A DNA stretch of 64,000 nucleotides from Streptomyces odontomachi (GTDB taxonomy: Bacteria; Actinomycetota; Actinomycetes; Streptomycetales; Streptomycetaceae): contig NZ_JAMJWG010000001.1 of the NCBI RefSeq assembly GCF_024435355.1, positions 248,001-312,000 on the forward strand. Direction: 5' to 3'. The notes under the pieces are model-generated. The model made no database searches, was not told where the DNA came from, and worked only from the letters and a program-made list of their open reading frames with translations. Shown piece after piece: positions 55,925 to 64,000 of this stretch. Both the position numbers and the translations under genes were made by a program. The stretch's first letter is position 1, and each line of letters starts with the position of its first letter.

Positions 55925-56698
55925 CTACCGGAGGACGATGTCGCGGCCCGGTCCGCCTTCGACGGTGTCGTTCCCGGGGCCACCGCTGACCAGGTCGTCG
56001 CCGCCCTCGCCGTCCAGCGTGTCGTCGCCGGGGCCGCCGAGGACGATGTCGCGGCCGTCACCGCCCATGGCGTGGTCGTCGCCCGGACCGCCGTACACGA
56101 CGTCGTCGCCGCCGTAACCCTCGATCATGTCGTCGCCCCGGCCGCCCCACATCTGCTGGTTGCCGTCGTCACCCATCAGGTCGTCCATGCCGTCGCCGCC
56201 GTACAGGACCCCGGGCCCCATGACCATGTCGTTCCCGGAGCCGCCCAGCACCGTGCGCGCGGTGTGGGCGTGCAGCGTGTCGTCGCCGGGGCCGCCGCTG
56301 ACGGTGTCGACCGCGGGGTCGAAGGCGGCGATCGTGTCGTCGCCGTCGCCGAGGAAGGCGTCGATCCTGTCGGGCCGGGGGCTGTCGACGGGCAGCTCGC
56401 AGACGACGAAGGTGGTGTCCTCGGGTCTGGAGTACGCGCAGTGGTCGCCGGGTTCGATCGGCACCACGTCGCTGAAGCCGATCCGCCGGACCTCGTCACC
56501 GGTGTCCATGGAGAATATGTCGAGGCTGTCGGCCTGTCCTGCGGCGGCGGTGAAGACGATCGACTGGGTGGCCCAGTCGGCGCCGACGCGGGCCTTCGCC
56601 TCGGCGGCGGTGGGGGTGGCGGCTGCCGGGACGGCGGCGAAGCCGGTGGCGAGCAGCGCCACGGCGACCGCGCTGACGGCGGCTCGGTTCCGGTTCAT
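55925..56698 (-). CDS. Secreted RTX-type calcium-binding repeat protein
   Basis: 257 aa. A signal peptide is visible (AVSAVAVALLATGFAAVPAA, cleavage after AAA). From about residue 115 to the end run glycine/aspartate nonapeptide repeats of the hemolysin type, such as GGPGDDTLHAH, GGRGDDMIEGY, GGPGDDTLDGEGGDDLVSGG and GGPGNDTVEGGPGRDIVL. These form a calcium-filled beta roll after export. No catalytic domain is present. Sec export and a lack of T1SS genes fit the small stand-alone RTX proteins common in Streptomyces. Confidence 0.88.
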   Translation of the reverse strand: MNRNRAAVSAVAVALLATGFAAVPAAATPTAAEAKARVGADWATQSIVFTAAAGQADSLDIFSMDTGDEVRRIGFSDVVPIEPGDHCAYSRPEDTTFVVCELPVDSPRPDRIDAFLGDGDDTIAAFDPAVDTVSGGPGDDTLHAHTARTVLGGSGNDMVMGPGVLYGGDGMDDLMGDDGNQQMWGGRGDDMIEGYGGDDVVYGGPGDDHAMGGDGRDIVLGGPGDDTLDGEGGDDLVSGGPGNDTVEGGPGRDIVLR

Positions 56699-57146
56699 GA
56701 GACCTCATCTCGGGTGGTGATGATGGATCGACCTGCCGGCGGGGGCTGCCAGCCGGGGTCGGGCGAGCGGTCGTGAGGGCGGCGACCTCGTTGCAGCCCA
56801 CCCCCGAATCGCGAGTGCCTCTATGTCCTTCCTCAAGCCTGAGGTGTTCATGCGACGGTTGTTGCGGGGCAGCGGGGTTCGCGGGAGGCGCCGTTGCGGG
56901 CCGTCGTGAACAGCGGGCTGACGCGCTTCCCGTCTCCGGGTGCGGGTGAGCCGTGCATCGAGAAGGAAGAGGTCGACGGCGATCACGGCGTCGCCTCCCG
57001 GGTGTGCGTCCCGTGAATCGGATGCCCGGCATCACCAGCGCTTTACCCGTCTTATAACGTGCAGGGTACAGCCAATGGTTGCCGCGCTCTGTCCCCAGTG
57101 CTACGGGTGCGCGGAACCGGACTGACGCCGAAGAGGGGAATCACAC
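56699..57146. other. Gene-free divergent gap
   Basis: About 450 nt between the leftward RTX gene and the rightward proline-rich protein gene. Open frames here lack conserved content. TATAAC at 57053-57058 could be a -10 for the rightward operon, but no clear -35 is present. Confidence 0.4.
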
Positions 57147-58124
57147 GTGGCATCCGCATCCGCCCCGCCGCCGTGGCAGCCGGGGCCCCCGCCGTATCCA
57201 CCCACCGGCGGGGTCCAGCCCCAACCGGGCGGATACCACCCGCCACCCCAGCCGGGTGGATACCAGCCGCCGCCCCAGCCCGGCATGGGGTACCAAGCGA
57301 CGCCGGCACCACCGGGTCAACTGCCGTCACAGGGTGGCGGGTTCACGCCGCCGCCCTCTCCTAGGCGCCGCCGCCCCGGGCGGACGGCCGGCACCTGGGG
57401 CGTCGTTCTGATCGTGCTGGGCGTGTTCCCGCTGCTCGCCGGGTTGGCGGTGCTCGCGGCGGCCGTCAAGAACGCGCGGCACGACGAGGCCAATCCGGCG
57501 TTCCCTGCCAGGGCCTGGCACAACCTCAGGTCGGACCAGATCTTTCCGGCCCACCTTGAGGACACCTCCGTCATTCAGGAAAACACCGGCTGGACGAGGC
57601 AGGGCATCCTCCGCAAGGGCTTCTCCTGCGCCGAGAACCTGGACGGCCCGTTCCTGAAGCAGGCCGAGTCGGCCGGCTGCCGCAACGTCATGGCGGCCAC
57701 CTACACCGACGACACCGGCAAGGTCGCCGCCACGGTGGCGCTCGTCGTCATCCGCTCGCAGAAGGCCGCGGAATCCCTGGCCGCCGAGTTCGAGGAAACC
57801 GCCGAAGCGGGCAGGACCACCGACCTGGTGAAGCCTCCCGTCAAACCGATCGCCGTGCCCGAGACCCCGGCCGCGCAGTGGCGGGCCTTCGGCGGCCACG
57901 TCGACGCGGTCGGGCTGAGCGACACCGACGCACCCTACGTCGTGGCCGTCACCGCCGGCCCGACCGACCTCAAGCGCGACTACGGTCGCCTGCCCGGCGA
58001 CTGGGAGGACCAGGGGCCTGCCGAGGTAAGGCTCTTCCCGCAGGCGGCCGACGACCTCGCGGGCATCTACAGCCGCTCGTTCCCGAGCGTCATCGAAGGC
58101 AAGGAGACGTCGTGGGGCACCTGA
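57147..58124 (+). CDS. Proline-rich single-pass membrane protein
   Basis: 325 aa from GTG 57147. The first 75 residues are a Pro/Gly/Gln-rich cytosolic tail with repeats such as QPGGYHPPP and QPGGYQPPPQPG. A basic patch RRRRPGRTAG precedes one transmembrane helix (TWGVVLIVLGVFPLLAGLAV, about residues 82-101). The extracellular domain (about 220 residues) has two Cys (SCAENLD and SAGCRN) that may pair. It overlaps the mycosin-like protease gene by 13 nt, so the two should act together. I do not recognise a named family. Confidence 0.8.
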   Translation: MASASAPPPWQPGPPPYPPTGGVQPQPGGYHPPPQPGGYQPPPQPGMGYQATPAPPGQLPSQGGGFTPPPSPRRRRPGRTAGTWGVVLIVLGVFPLLAGLAVLAAAVKNARHDEANPAFPARAWHNLRSDQIFPAHLEDTSVIQENTGWTRQGILRKGFSCAENLDGPFLKQAESAGCRNVMAATYTDDTGKVAATVALVVIRSQKAAESLAAEFEETAEAGRTTDLVKPPVKPIAVPETPAAQWRAFGGHVDAVGLSDTDAPYVVAVTAGPTDLKRDYGRLPGDWEDQGPAEVRLFPQAADDLAGIYSRSFPSVIEGKETSWGT

Positions 58125-59407
58125 GCGGGAAGCGGCTGTTCCGGCCCGATGCGGGCCGGTCCGCGGGCCTGGCGAGGGGCCGCCTGCGGCGCCCGACCCT
58201 CGCGGCCCTGGCCGGCGGCCTCACGGTCGGGCTGGTCGGCACCGCTGCGGGCACCGCCGCGGCGGCCACGCCCGGTTGGGAGCAGCAGGCGATGTCCGTG
58301 CCGGCGGCGCACGCGGTGAGCAAGGGGGACGGCGTCACGGTGGCCGTCATCGACTCCGGCATCGTCACCGACCAGCCGGTGCTCGCCGGCCGCGCCGAGA
58401 ACGGCCCGGACTTCCTCCATGAGGACGACCAGAACGAGTCCTGGTACGGCCTGCACGGCACGGCCATGGCCTCCGACGTGCTGGACGTCGCACCGGAGGC
58501 GAAGGTCCTCGGCCTGCGGGCCATCCGCGACGACGAGGACCCGAAATACAAGACCTGGAACGAGGCGATGAAGGAGGGCCCCGGCGGCGGGGACGCCATC
58601 GACGCACTGCGGGACGCCATCTACTACGCGGTGAAGCAGCACGTCGACGTCATCTCGATGTCGCTCGGCGACGACAACTCGTTCGCGAGCTACGACGAGG
58701 GCGACGCCAAGGCGATCCAGTACGCGCTCTCCCAGGGCGTGACGGTGGTCGCTTCCGCCGGGAACAGCGGCGACCTGAACGAAATCGACGAGACCGGCAA
58801 CGGCGGCGGCGAGAACAACGTCGGCTACCCGGCCGCCTACCCGGGGGTCCTCACGGTCGCGGCCACCCAGCCGGGCGGTTCCCGGGCCACCTTCTCCTCC
58901 GTCCACAACTACGTGGACGTCGCGGCACCGGGCGTCGACATCAACAGCGCCGACCACAGCGGCAACGGCAGGACCCCCATCGACGGCACCTCGCCGGCCG
59001 CCGCGCTGACCTCGGGGACCGTGGCGCTGCTGCTGTCGAAGTACCCCAAGCTGTCGCCCGCCCAGGTGACACGGGTGATGGAGCAGACGGCCTCGCACTC
59101 CGCCAGCTATTCGCCGCTCACCGGCTACGGCCAGATCGACGCCGCTTCGGCGCTGCGGGGCGCCGCGAAGGTGAAGGGCACCGGGACGATGCCGGTCGGC
59201 GACCTCGGCACCGGCCGGCACTTCGGCCCAGGCGACGACGGCACGCCCGCGCGTACCGAGGCCGGCATCGACAGCGGCTACCTGGAGCTGGCAGCGGCGA
59301 TCGGTGTGCCCGGGTTGCTGGCGATCATCAGCGGAATCCTGCTGACGGTCCGGGCGCGCAAGGCCCGTCGGTCCGCGGCTGCCCCCGCGTTTCCGGCCGC
59401 TTACTGA
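58112..59407 (+). CDS. Mycosin-like S8 serine protease, membrane-anchored
   Basis: 431 aa from GTG 58112, preceded by AAGGAG. A signal sequence (LAALAGGLTVGLVGTAAGTA) leads into a subtilase domain with Asp in VAVIDSGIV, His in WYGLHGTAMAS, and Ser in DGTSPAAALTSG. The C-terminus holds a transmembrane helix (AIGVPGLLAIISGILLTVRA) and a short basic tail. This build matches MycP of type VII secretion systems. No EccB/C/D/E or ESX substrate gene is seen in the window, so the link to a T7SS is unproven. Confidence 0.9.
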   Translation: MGHLSGKRLFRPDAGRSAGLARGRLRRPTLAALAGGLTVGLVGTAAGTAAAATPGWEQQAMSVPAAHAVSKGDGVTVAVIDSGIVTDQPVLAGRAENGPDFLHEDDQNESWYGLHGTAMASDVLDVAPEAKVLGLRAIRDDEDPKYKTWNEAMKEGPGGGDAIDALRDAIYYAVKQHVDVISMSLGDDNSFASYDEGDAKAIQYALSQGVTVVASAGNSGDLNEIDETGNGGGENNVGYPAAYPGVLTVAATQPGGSRATFSSVHNYVDVAAPGVDINSADHSGNGRTPIDGTSPAAALTSGTVALLLSKYPKLSPAQVTRVMEQTASHSASYSPLTGYGQIDAASALRGAAKVKGTGTMPVGDLGTGRHFGPGDDGTPARTEAGIDSGYLELAAAIGVPGLLAIISGILLTVRARKARRSAAAPAFPAAY

Positions 59408-59836
59408 CGGCCGGGACCGGGCGGCCCGTCGTCCTCTTCCGGAGACGGGCCGCCAGCGGGTGGCGAGGGGCTCGTTGGCCGCGCGGTCCAGGTGAGCGAA
59501 GCGGGGGGTGGCGCGACGATCCGGCCGGATACCGGTGATCCGGGACCCGACCTGGCCGGATGATCTGCCGGCACCCCGCGGCGAGTCCAGGGGACTCCGG
59601 CTGTACAGACCCTTTACGTCGAGGGTCGTTCCGTGCCTCACTTATGACGCGGCCATGACATGTGTGAGCCGTGTGTGCGCATGTGAGCCGTGCGGAAGAC
59701 CCCCGGATCCACGAGCAGCCTGCCGCCTCGGGGCGGCGGTGGCAGTCGGCGTTCGGGCTACGCGAGTAGAACCGCCCTGTGCAGAGCACCTTGCGCAGCC
59801 GTCCCGCTCATCACCCCAACACGCAGGAGGAACGCC
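59408..59836. other. Gap with a strong terminator
   Basis: GGCGGCCCGTC (59420-59430) and GACGGGCCGCC (59444-59454) form a perfect 11-bp stem 13 nt after the protease stop, a good terminator. The rest up to the lysozyme start has no supported gene; TGTGAGCCGTG occurs twice around 59661-59692 as a short direct repeat, possibly part of the lysozyme promoter. Confidence 0.6.
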
Positions 59837-60727
59837 TTGTTCTCCCGAATCCGCAGCGCCACGACCACGAAACGAAACGTGCTGGCGGTCGCCACCCTCG
59901 TCGCGAGCACCGCGGTGAGCGCGACCATGATGACGGGCCCGGCCAGCGCCGAGCCCAACCCGCCCGGCAGCACGCTCCCGCTCGGCGCCGGGTACATGGG
60001 TGTCGGGTACCTCCAGGACAACAAGGACCTCGCGGCGGACCCGACCCACTCCGCGGGCGCTTCGGGTCTGGCGAGCCCGAGTTTCGCCCCGAACCCGCCG
60101 CCGGGAATCGACGTCTCGCACTACCAGGGGAGCATCAACTGGTCGTCGGTGAAGGCGGCGGGCATCCAGTTCGCCTACATCAAGGCCACCGAGGGCACCA
60201 CCTACAAGGACCCCACCTTCAGCGCCAACTACCTGAACGCCTATAACGCCAAGGTGATCCGGGGTGCGTACCACTACGCGCAGCCGGGCTCCTCCAGCGG
60301 CGCGAGCCAGGCGACCTATTTCGCCGGCAACGGCGGTGCCTGGTCGGCGGACAGTCTGACGCTGCCCGGGATGCTGGACCTCGAGGGCGGCTGCTACGGC
60401 CTGTCGACCTCGGCGATGCAGTCGTGGATCCTCGACTTCTACAACACCTACAAGGCGAAGACCGGCCGCGACGTCACCATCTACACCAGCGCCAGCTGGT
60501 GGAACTCCTGCACCGGCGGCTGGAGCGGCATGTCCGCCAGAAGCCCGCTCGTCGCAGCGAGCTGGACCTCCGCGGCGGACCCGACCATACCGAACGGCTT
60601 CCCGTTCGCGACGATCTGGCAGTACACCGACGCCGGATCGGTGAGCGGCATCTCGGGCGCCGTGGACCGCGACCGGTTCAACGGCGACAGCTCCCGCCTG
60701 CTGGCCCTTGCCAACAACACCCCCTGA
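59837..60727 (+). CDS. Secreted GH25 lysozyme (N-acetylmuramidase)
   Basis: 296 aa from TTG 59837, which has AGGAGG (59825-59830) at 6-nt spacing; upstream in-frame starts have no such site. The signal peptide (LAVATLVASTAVSATMMTGP, cut after ASA) is followed by a propeptide-like stretch and the GH25 barrel: GIDVSHYQGSINW, FAYIKATEGTTYKDP, and the catalytic DxE in GMLDLEGGCYG. FATIWQYTDAGSVSGISGAV ends the fold. It cleaves peptidoglycan between MurNAc and GlcNAc. Confidence 0.93.
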   Translation: MFSRIRSATTTKRNVLAVATLVASTAVSATMMTGPASAEPNPPGSTLPLGAGYMGVGYLQDNKDLAADPTHSAGASGLASPSFAPNPPPGIDVSHYQGSINWSSVKAAGIQFAYIKATEGTTYKDPTFSANYLNAYNAKVIRGAYHYAQPGSSSGASQATYFAGNGGAWSADSLTLPGMLDLEGGCYGLSTSAMQSWILDFYNTYKAKTGRDVTIYTSASWWNSCTGGWSGMSARSPLVAASWTSAADPTIPNGFPFATIWQYTDAGSVSGISGAVDRDRFNGDSSRLLALANNTP

Positions 60728-60746
60728 CAGGCGCCTGAACACCTCG

Positions 60747-60797
60747 GCCACCGCGGGAGGCGGACGATCGCCCGGTACGGGTGACCCCCGCGGTGGC
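60747..60797. terminator. Bidirectional terminator between lysozyme and ABC exporter genes
   Basis: GCCACCGCGGG (60747-60757) pairs perfectly with CCCGCGGTGGC (60787-60797) across a 29-nt loop, between the convergent lysozyme and ABC permease genes. The position fits a shared terminator. Confidence 0.6.
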
Positions 60798-60838
60798 ACC
60801 GACCGAGCCAGGCCGGCACACGACTGACGGTGGGGGAC

Positions 60839-61630
60839 TCAGCGCAGGTCGAGGGTGCCGACCCGGATCTGATGACGGAGGGATCCGGTCAGGGCCAGCC
60901 AGCTGACGGTGCCCCACAGGAGGAGCACCCCGCACTCGGCGACGACCGCAGTGAGGGGCACGGCGTCGCCGGCCACCACCGCACGCATCGCCCGCAGGCC
61001 GTGGGTGACGGGAAGCACGGAGGCGATGGCGTCGCCGGCGCCTGTGCGAGGCGGAGCCGTGTTGACCCCCGCGAACGTCATCCACACGATCGTCGCGCCC
61101 GCCGTCAGGTACATGCGGCTCTCCGGCCACCGGAGGCTGATCCCCGCCAGGGACAGGGCCATGCAGTAACCGCTGAGCGTGATCAGGATCTGGAGGAGGA
61201 AACAGACGGGCAGCATCACCGGACGGACTTCGACGCCCAGCATCCAGCGCAGCAGGACCAGTGCGACGCAGGAGGTGACGATCCCGTCGGCGGCCCAGTA
61301 CAGCCCACGCGACATCATCACGGGAAACGGCCCGTTACGGCTGAGCAGCAGGAACTGAAGGGTTCCGCCACGGCGTTCGCCGACGCTGGAGGAGACCACG
61401 CCGAGCGCGCCGAGCGGCCCCAGGATCACCGCGTTGCCCAGCGCCATGTAGTCCTGCGCGGCGGCCGAACCGATGGCCTGGCCGACCATGGAGAAGAACA
61501 GCACCTGGCACAGCAGCCGGGCCATCCAGCCGAACAGCCATGAGCGCCACGTGTACATGGCACGGTAGTCCTGGTAACTGCTCAGCAGGCCGTAGCCGAT
61601 CTGGTGGAGCAGTGCACCGACCCTACGCAT
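60839..61630 (-). CDS. ABC-2 type transporter permease (second subunit)
   Basis: 263 aa from ATG 61630, with GGAGG upstream, overlapping the previous permease gene by 8 nt. About six membrane helices in ABC-2 order (SWLFGWMARLLCQVLFFSMV, LQILITLSGYCMALSLAGIS and others). SSSVGERRGGTLQFLLLSRN is the coupling-helix region of ABC-2 exporters. It pairs with the preceding permease and the ATPase at 62378 as an exporter. Substrate unknown. Confidence 0.87.
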   Translation of the reverse strand: MRRVGALLHQIGYGLLSSYQDYRAMYTWRSWLFGWMARLLCQVLFFSMVGQAIGSAAAQDYMALGNAVILGPLGALGVVSSSVGERRGGTLQFLLLSRNGPFPVMMSRGLYWAADGIVTSCVALVLLRWMLGVEVRPVMLPVCFLLQILITLSGYCMALSLAGISLRWPESRMYLTAGATIVWMTFAGVNTAPPRTGAGDAIASVLPVTHGLRAMRAVVAGDAVPLTAVVAECGVLLLWGTVSWLALTGSLRHQIRVGTLDLR

Positions 61631-62378
61631 AGAGCATCGCCTCCCCGCGGCGCGCCTGCGCAAGGGCCCGGCGCAGTACGAGTGCGCCGGCCACCAGCTG
61701 CACGACCGACAGGACCAGCAGGGCGGTGAAGGCGCTCCGGTGACCGTGTCCTCCCCCGGCCATGGCGTCGCGCAGCAGCTGCGCGCCGTAGGAGAGGAAG
61801 AACAGTCGCGCGAGCCACTCGACGGGCGCGGGCAGTGAACTGGTGGGAAGTATCAGGCCGCCGAGGATGTAGAAGGGATAGGTGAGCACGTTCCTCAGGA
61901 GGCGCCCCATGGGCATGAGGATCATGAGCGCGCTCACCAGGAGAGCGAAACCGGCGGTTCCGACCACGAGCAGCAGCGCTGCCGCCAGCGCGGTGACGGG
62001 GTGGCGCACGGGGAGCGCAAGGCCGAATCCGACCCGCCCGATCGCGATGACCTCCACCAGCACGGGCAGACTCAGCGCGGTGATGGCGAGGATCCGCGTC
62101 ACCAGGGAACGCAGGTAGGCGTCCGGGGTGAGCAGGGAGGGTTCCAAGGTGCCCTCCCAGCGGTCGTGGTCGACGACCTCCGCCGCGACGAACATCGCCT
62201 GGGACCACATGCTCATGGCGAACGCGGTGAGGGCCACCGTGCCGGACAGTTCCGGTGCACCGTACGAGCGGACCGTGGTGAAGAAGACGATCGCGTAGAG
62301 GGGGACGACGAGCACCGTGGTCAGCAGTCGTGGGGAGCGGATCATGAGCAGCCACTGCACCTGCACGAAGGCGAACAT
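61623..62378 (-). CDS. ABC-2 type transporter permease (first subunit)
   Basis: 251 aa from ATG 62378, which overlaps the ATPase stop by ATGA. It has about six hydrophobic helices, including LLTTVLVVPLYAIVFFTTV and LTYPFYILGGLILPTSSLPA, the latter a typical ABC-2 motif. VVDHDRWEGTLEPSLLTPDA is the cytosolic coupling segment. It is a heterodimer partner of the next permease. Confidence 0.87.
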   Translation of the reverse strand: MFAFVQVQWLLMIRSPRLLTTVLVVPLYAIVFFTTVRSYGAPELSGTVALTAFAMSMWSQAMFVAAEVVDHDRWEGTLEPSLLTPDAYLRSLVTRILAITALSLPVLVEVIAIGRVGFGLALPVRHPVTALAAALLLVVGTAGFALLVSALMILMPMGRLLRNVLTYPFYILGGLILPTSSLPAPVEWLARLFFLSYGAQLLRDAMAGGGHGHRSAFTALLVLSVVQLVAGALVLRRALAQARRGEAMLYA

Positions 62379-63322
62379 CAGAGGGCGAACTCCCGGTCCT
62401 CGATGATGGTGCGGTAGACCTCGGCCAGGGTCGGCGAGGACACGGACAACTCGTGGACACCGGAGGCGGTGAGGGTCCGCAGCGCCTCGGACAGCGCACC
62501 GTCCGCCGTGATCCCGAGCGTGAGATGACCTTGGGGGGTCGATCCGTGCACGGTGACGCCCGCGATCCTCGCGACGGCTTCGGCGGTGGCTGCGGGAACA
62601 CCACCGGCGGTCACCGTCCTGGGCGCCCGAAGCCCCCGGAGGAGGTCTTTCGGGGCGCCCTCGCGCAGGATCCGGCCGTGGTCGATCAGTGCCACACGCG
62701 AGCACAACGCCTGTGCTTCCTGCATGTCGTGGGTGGCCAGGAGCACGGTCGTGCCGCTGTCGCGCAACTCCTCGACCAGCCCGCGGAAGCCCTGGGCGGC
62801 ATGCGGGTCCATGCCGCTGGTCGGCTCGTCCATGACGAGCACCCGCGGGTCGCGGAGCAGCGCGCGGGCCAGATGGATCCGCTGCACCATGCCGCGCGAG
62901 TACGTCTCCACCCGGTCGTCGGCACGTGCGGTGAGGCCCAGACGCTCCAGCAGCTCGTCGGCGCGGCTGCGGCAGCGGCGGCCCGTCAGGCCCTGCATCG
63001 CGCCCCAGTACCGCAGGTTCTGCCGGGCGGTCAGCCGGCCGTAGAGCCCACGCTCGCCGCCGAGCACCAGGCCGATGCGCTCCCGCACCGCGGGCGCCTC
63101 GCGCACCACGTCGAGGCCGTCCACCCGGGCCGACCCGCTGGTGGGCAGCAGCAGCGTCGTGAGGATGCGCGACAGCGTCGTCTTCCCCGCGCCGTTGGGG
63201 CCGAGCAGCCCCACGACCTCGCCGCGCTCGGCATGCAGCCGCACCGCGTCGAGTGCGGTGACCTCGCGGCCCTTGCGGCTGCGGAACCGGCGGGTGAGAT
63301 CGTCGACCTGAACGGTGCTCAT
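62378..63322 (-). CDS. ABC transporter ATP-binding protein (exporter type)
   Basis: 314 aa from ATG 63322. Walker A is GPNGAGKTT (about residue 36), the signature is [16 protein letters not shown], Walker B is [12 protein letters not shown] and the H-loop is [13 protein letters not shown]. The C-terminal 80 residues form the regulatory extension seen in ABC-2 drug and peptide exporters. It overlaps the upstream unknown gene by 4 nt and the permease by 1 nt, so all four are one operon. Confidence 0.93.
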   Translation of the reverse strand: MSTVQVDDLTRRFRSRKGREVTALDAVRLHAERGEVVGLLGPNGAGKTTLSRILTTLLLPTSGSARVDGLDVVREAPAVRERIGLVLGGERGLYGRLTARQNLRYWGAMQGLTGRRCRSRADELLERLGLTARADDRVETYSRGMVQRIHLARALLRDPRVLVMDEPTSGMDPHAAQGFRGLVEELRDSGTTVLLATHDMQEAQALCSRVALIDHGRILREGAPKDLLRGLRAPRTVTAGGVPAATAEAVARIAGVTVHGSTPQGHLTLGITADGALSEALRTLTASGVHELSVSSPTLAEVYRTIIEDREFAL

Positions 63323-64000
63323 GACAGTGCCTCCTCGGCGGCGTGCAGCTTCCGGAGTTCGGCGAGCGCCGAGTCGTAGGCCGACGGGTCCACCAGCTCC
63401 GTTTCGACCAGCAGGAACTCCCCGACGGGGCACCGCAGCAGCACGCCGTCGGCGAACTCGTGGAAGTGCGCCCCGTCGTCCGGGCGAGGCGCGGGGCCGG
63501 CCGGCAGGTGAAGGCCGTGCAGGGGCCTCGCGGTGTCCACGTGGGGCCGTCCGGTCGTGGCGCCGTCGCGCTGCCCGCTCCGTACGCGCCGGCGTTCCAG
63601 CTCCTGTGCGGCCGGGGTGCGCAGCAGCGTGAGCAGGTGGGTGTTGACAGCCGGTCTCGGCACGTCCTCGGCGTCGTCGAGCGCCTGCGCCAGCCGCAGC
63701 AGTTCGGGCGTGAGGCGGTAGCGTTCGCCGGCCGCGGCCAGCGCCGCGGGGGCCGGGCAGCCGGCGCTGTCCAGGGTGAAGGCGAGATCGAGGACGTCCT
63801 TGATGGTGAACGACCGCTGGAACGCCTCCTCAGCAAGGGCCAGCAGATCGCCCATGGCCTGGTCCTCGGGCGGTTCGGCCCGCACCGGAACCACCCCGGG
63901 CAGCCCGGGGTAGGCGAAGGTCGCCAGCTCGACGCGGTGTTCGGCGTCGAGGACGGGGTCAAGGCCGGGCCAGCGCAGCACCACGACCCAGTGCGTCCGA
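63319..64000 (-). CDS. Uncharacterised protein, 5' end beyond the window
   Basis: At least 226 residues are encoded; the frame is open to the right edge, and residues before VLRWPGLDPV (RTHWVV) look like genuine protein, so the start is outside. It is alpha-helical with segments LLALAEEAFQRSFTIKDVLD and LTPELLRLAQALDDAEDVPR, and ends FADGVLLRCPVGEFLLVETE. No motif I know is present. Its 4-nt overlap with the exporter ATPase suggests a role with the exported compound, for example in its synthesis or recognition. Confidence 0.75.
   Translation of the reverse strand, partial: RTHWVVVLRWPGLDPVLDAEHRVELATFAYPGLPGVVPVRAEPPEDQAMGDLLALAEEAFQRSFTIKDVLDLAFTLDSAGCPAPAALAAAGERYRLTPELLRLAQALDDAEDVPRPAVNTHLLTLLRTPAAQELERRRVRSGQRDGATTGRPHVDTARPLHGLHLPAGPAPRPDDGAHFHEFADGVLLRCPVGEFLLVETELVDPSAYDSALAELRKLHAAEEALS

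Noticed and set aside
55925..56500. Repetitive DNA as a separate repeat element
   Set aside because: The periodicity comes from the RTX nonapeptide codons of the protein on the minus strand.

Overview
This 64 kb window is high-GC actinobacterial DNA, most likely from Streptomyces or a close relative. The reasons are very GC-rich third codon positions, frequent GTG/TTG starts with GGAGG-type ribosome binding sites, 4-nt start/stop overlaps inside operons, a Tat-exported GH11 xylanase with a CBM2, a mycosin-like protease, and many accessory catabolic and biosynthetic clusters. I see no rRNA or tRNA gene, CRISPR array, integrase or full insertion sequence.

Layout. (1) 1-10.7 kb is a catabolic block: a partial class III aminotransferase and a methylmalonate-semialdehyde dehydrogenase, a PucR activator, an XRE-cupin regulator, and the operon hyuA-hyuB-MHS transporter-FAD amine oxidase. 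(2) 10.7-18.6 kb holds a CHAT-domain protein, an exported alpha/beta hydrolase, a small repeat-containing ORF coupled to a two-component system, a frameshifted relic and a MocR regulator. (3) 18.7-23.5 kb is an operon for uptake and turnover of an unknown small nitrogen compound (binding-fold protein, nitrilase-family hydrolase, polar amino-acid ABC transporter). (4) 23.5-28.4 kb is a mixed stretch with a frameshifted phosphotransferase, an uncharacterised protein, a xylanase, a lower-GC orphan gene and a VOC protein. (5) 28.6-37.3 kb has three FAD dehydrogenases of the 3-ketosteroid-dehydrogenase/fumarate-reductase fold, two SDRs and an MHS transporter around an IclR regulator. Paired TTGCG-N5-CGCAA boxes tie its two promoters together. 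(6) 38.2-42.3 kb has a Cys-rich orphan protein, a metallophosphoesterase, a 63-bp MITE with CTAG target duplication, an MFS transporter and a PAT/ArsN1-like acetyltransferase. (7) 42.7-55.6 kb looks like an undescribed RiPP locus. (8) 55.9-64 kb holds an RTX-repeat protein, a proline-rich membrane protein plus mycosin, a GH25 lysozyme, and an ABC-2 exporter running off the right edge.

The most exciting region is 42.7-55.6 kb. A 44-aa precursor peptide (44549-44683) lies between an OPT-family transporter and a radical SAM/SPASM maturase. Then come an ArsM-like methyltransferase that keeps the four arsenic-binding cysteine positions, a TldD/TldE protease pair, an FAD oxidoreductase, an HExxH peptidase, a convergent M1 aminopeptidase and an ArsR regulator with the CVC As(III)-sensor motif. 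My reading is that a peptide is cross-linked, methylated, oxidised and then almost fully digested to a small product, possibly linked to arsenic. The arsenic link is inference from conserved residues. Two genes of this locus appear to use non-standard start codons (ACG and CTG).
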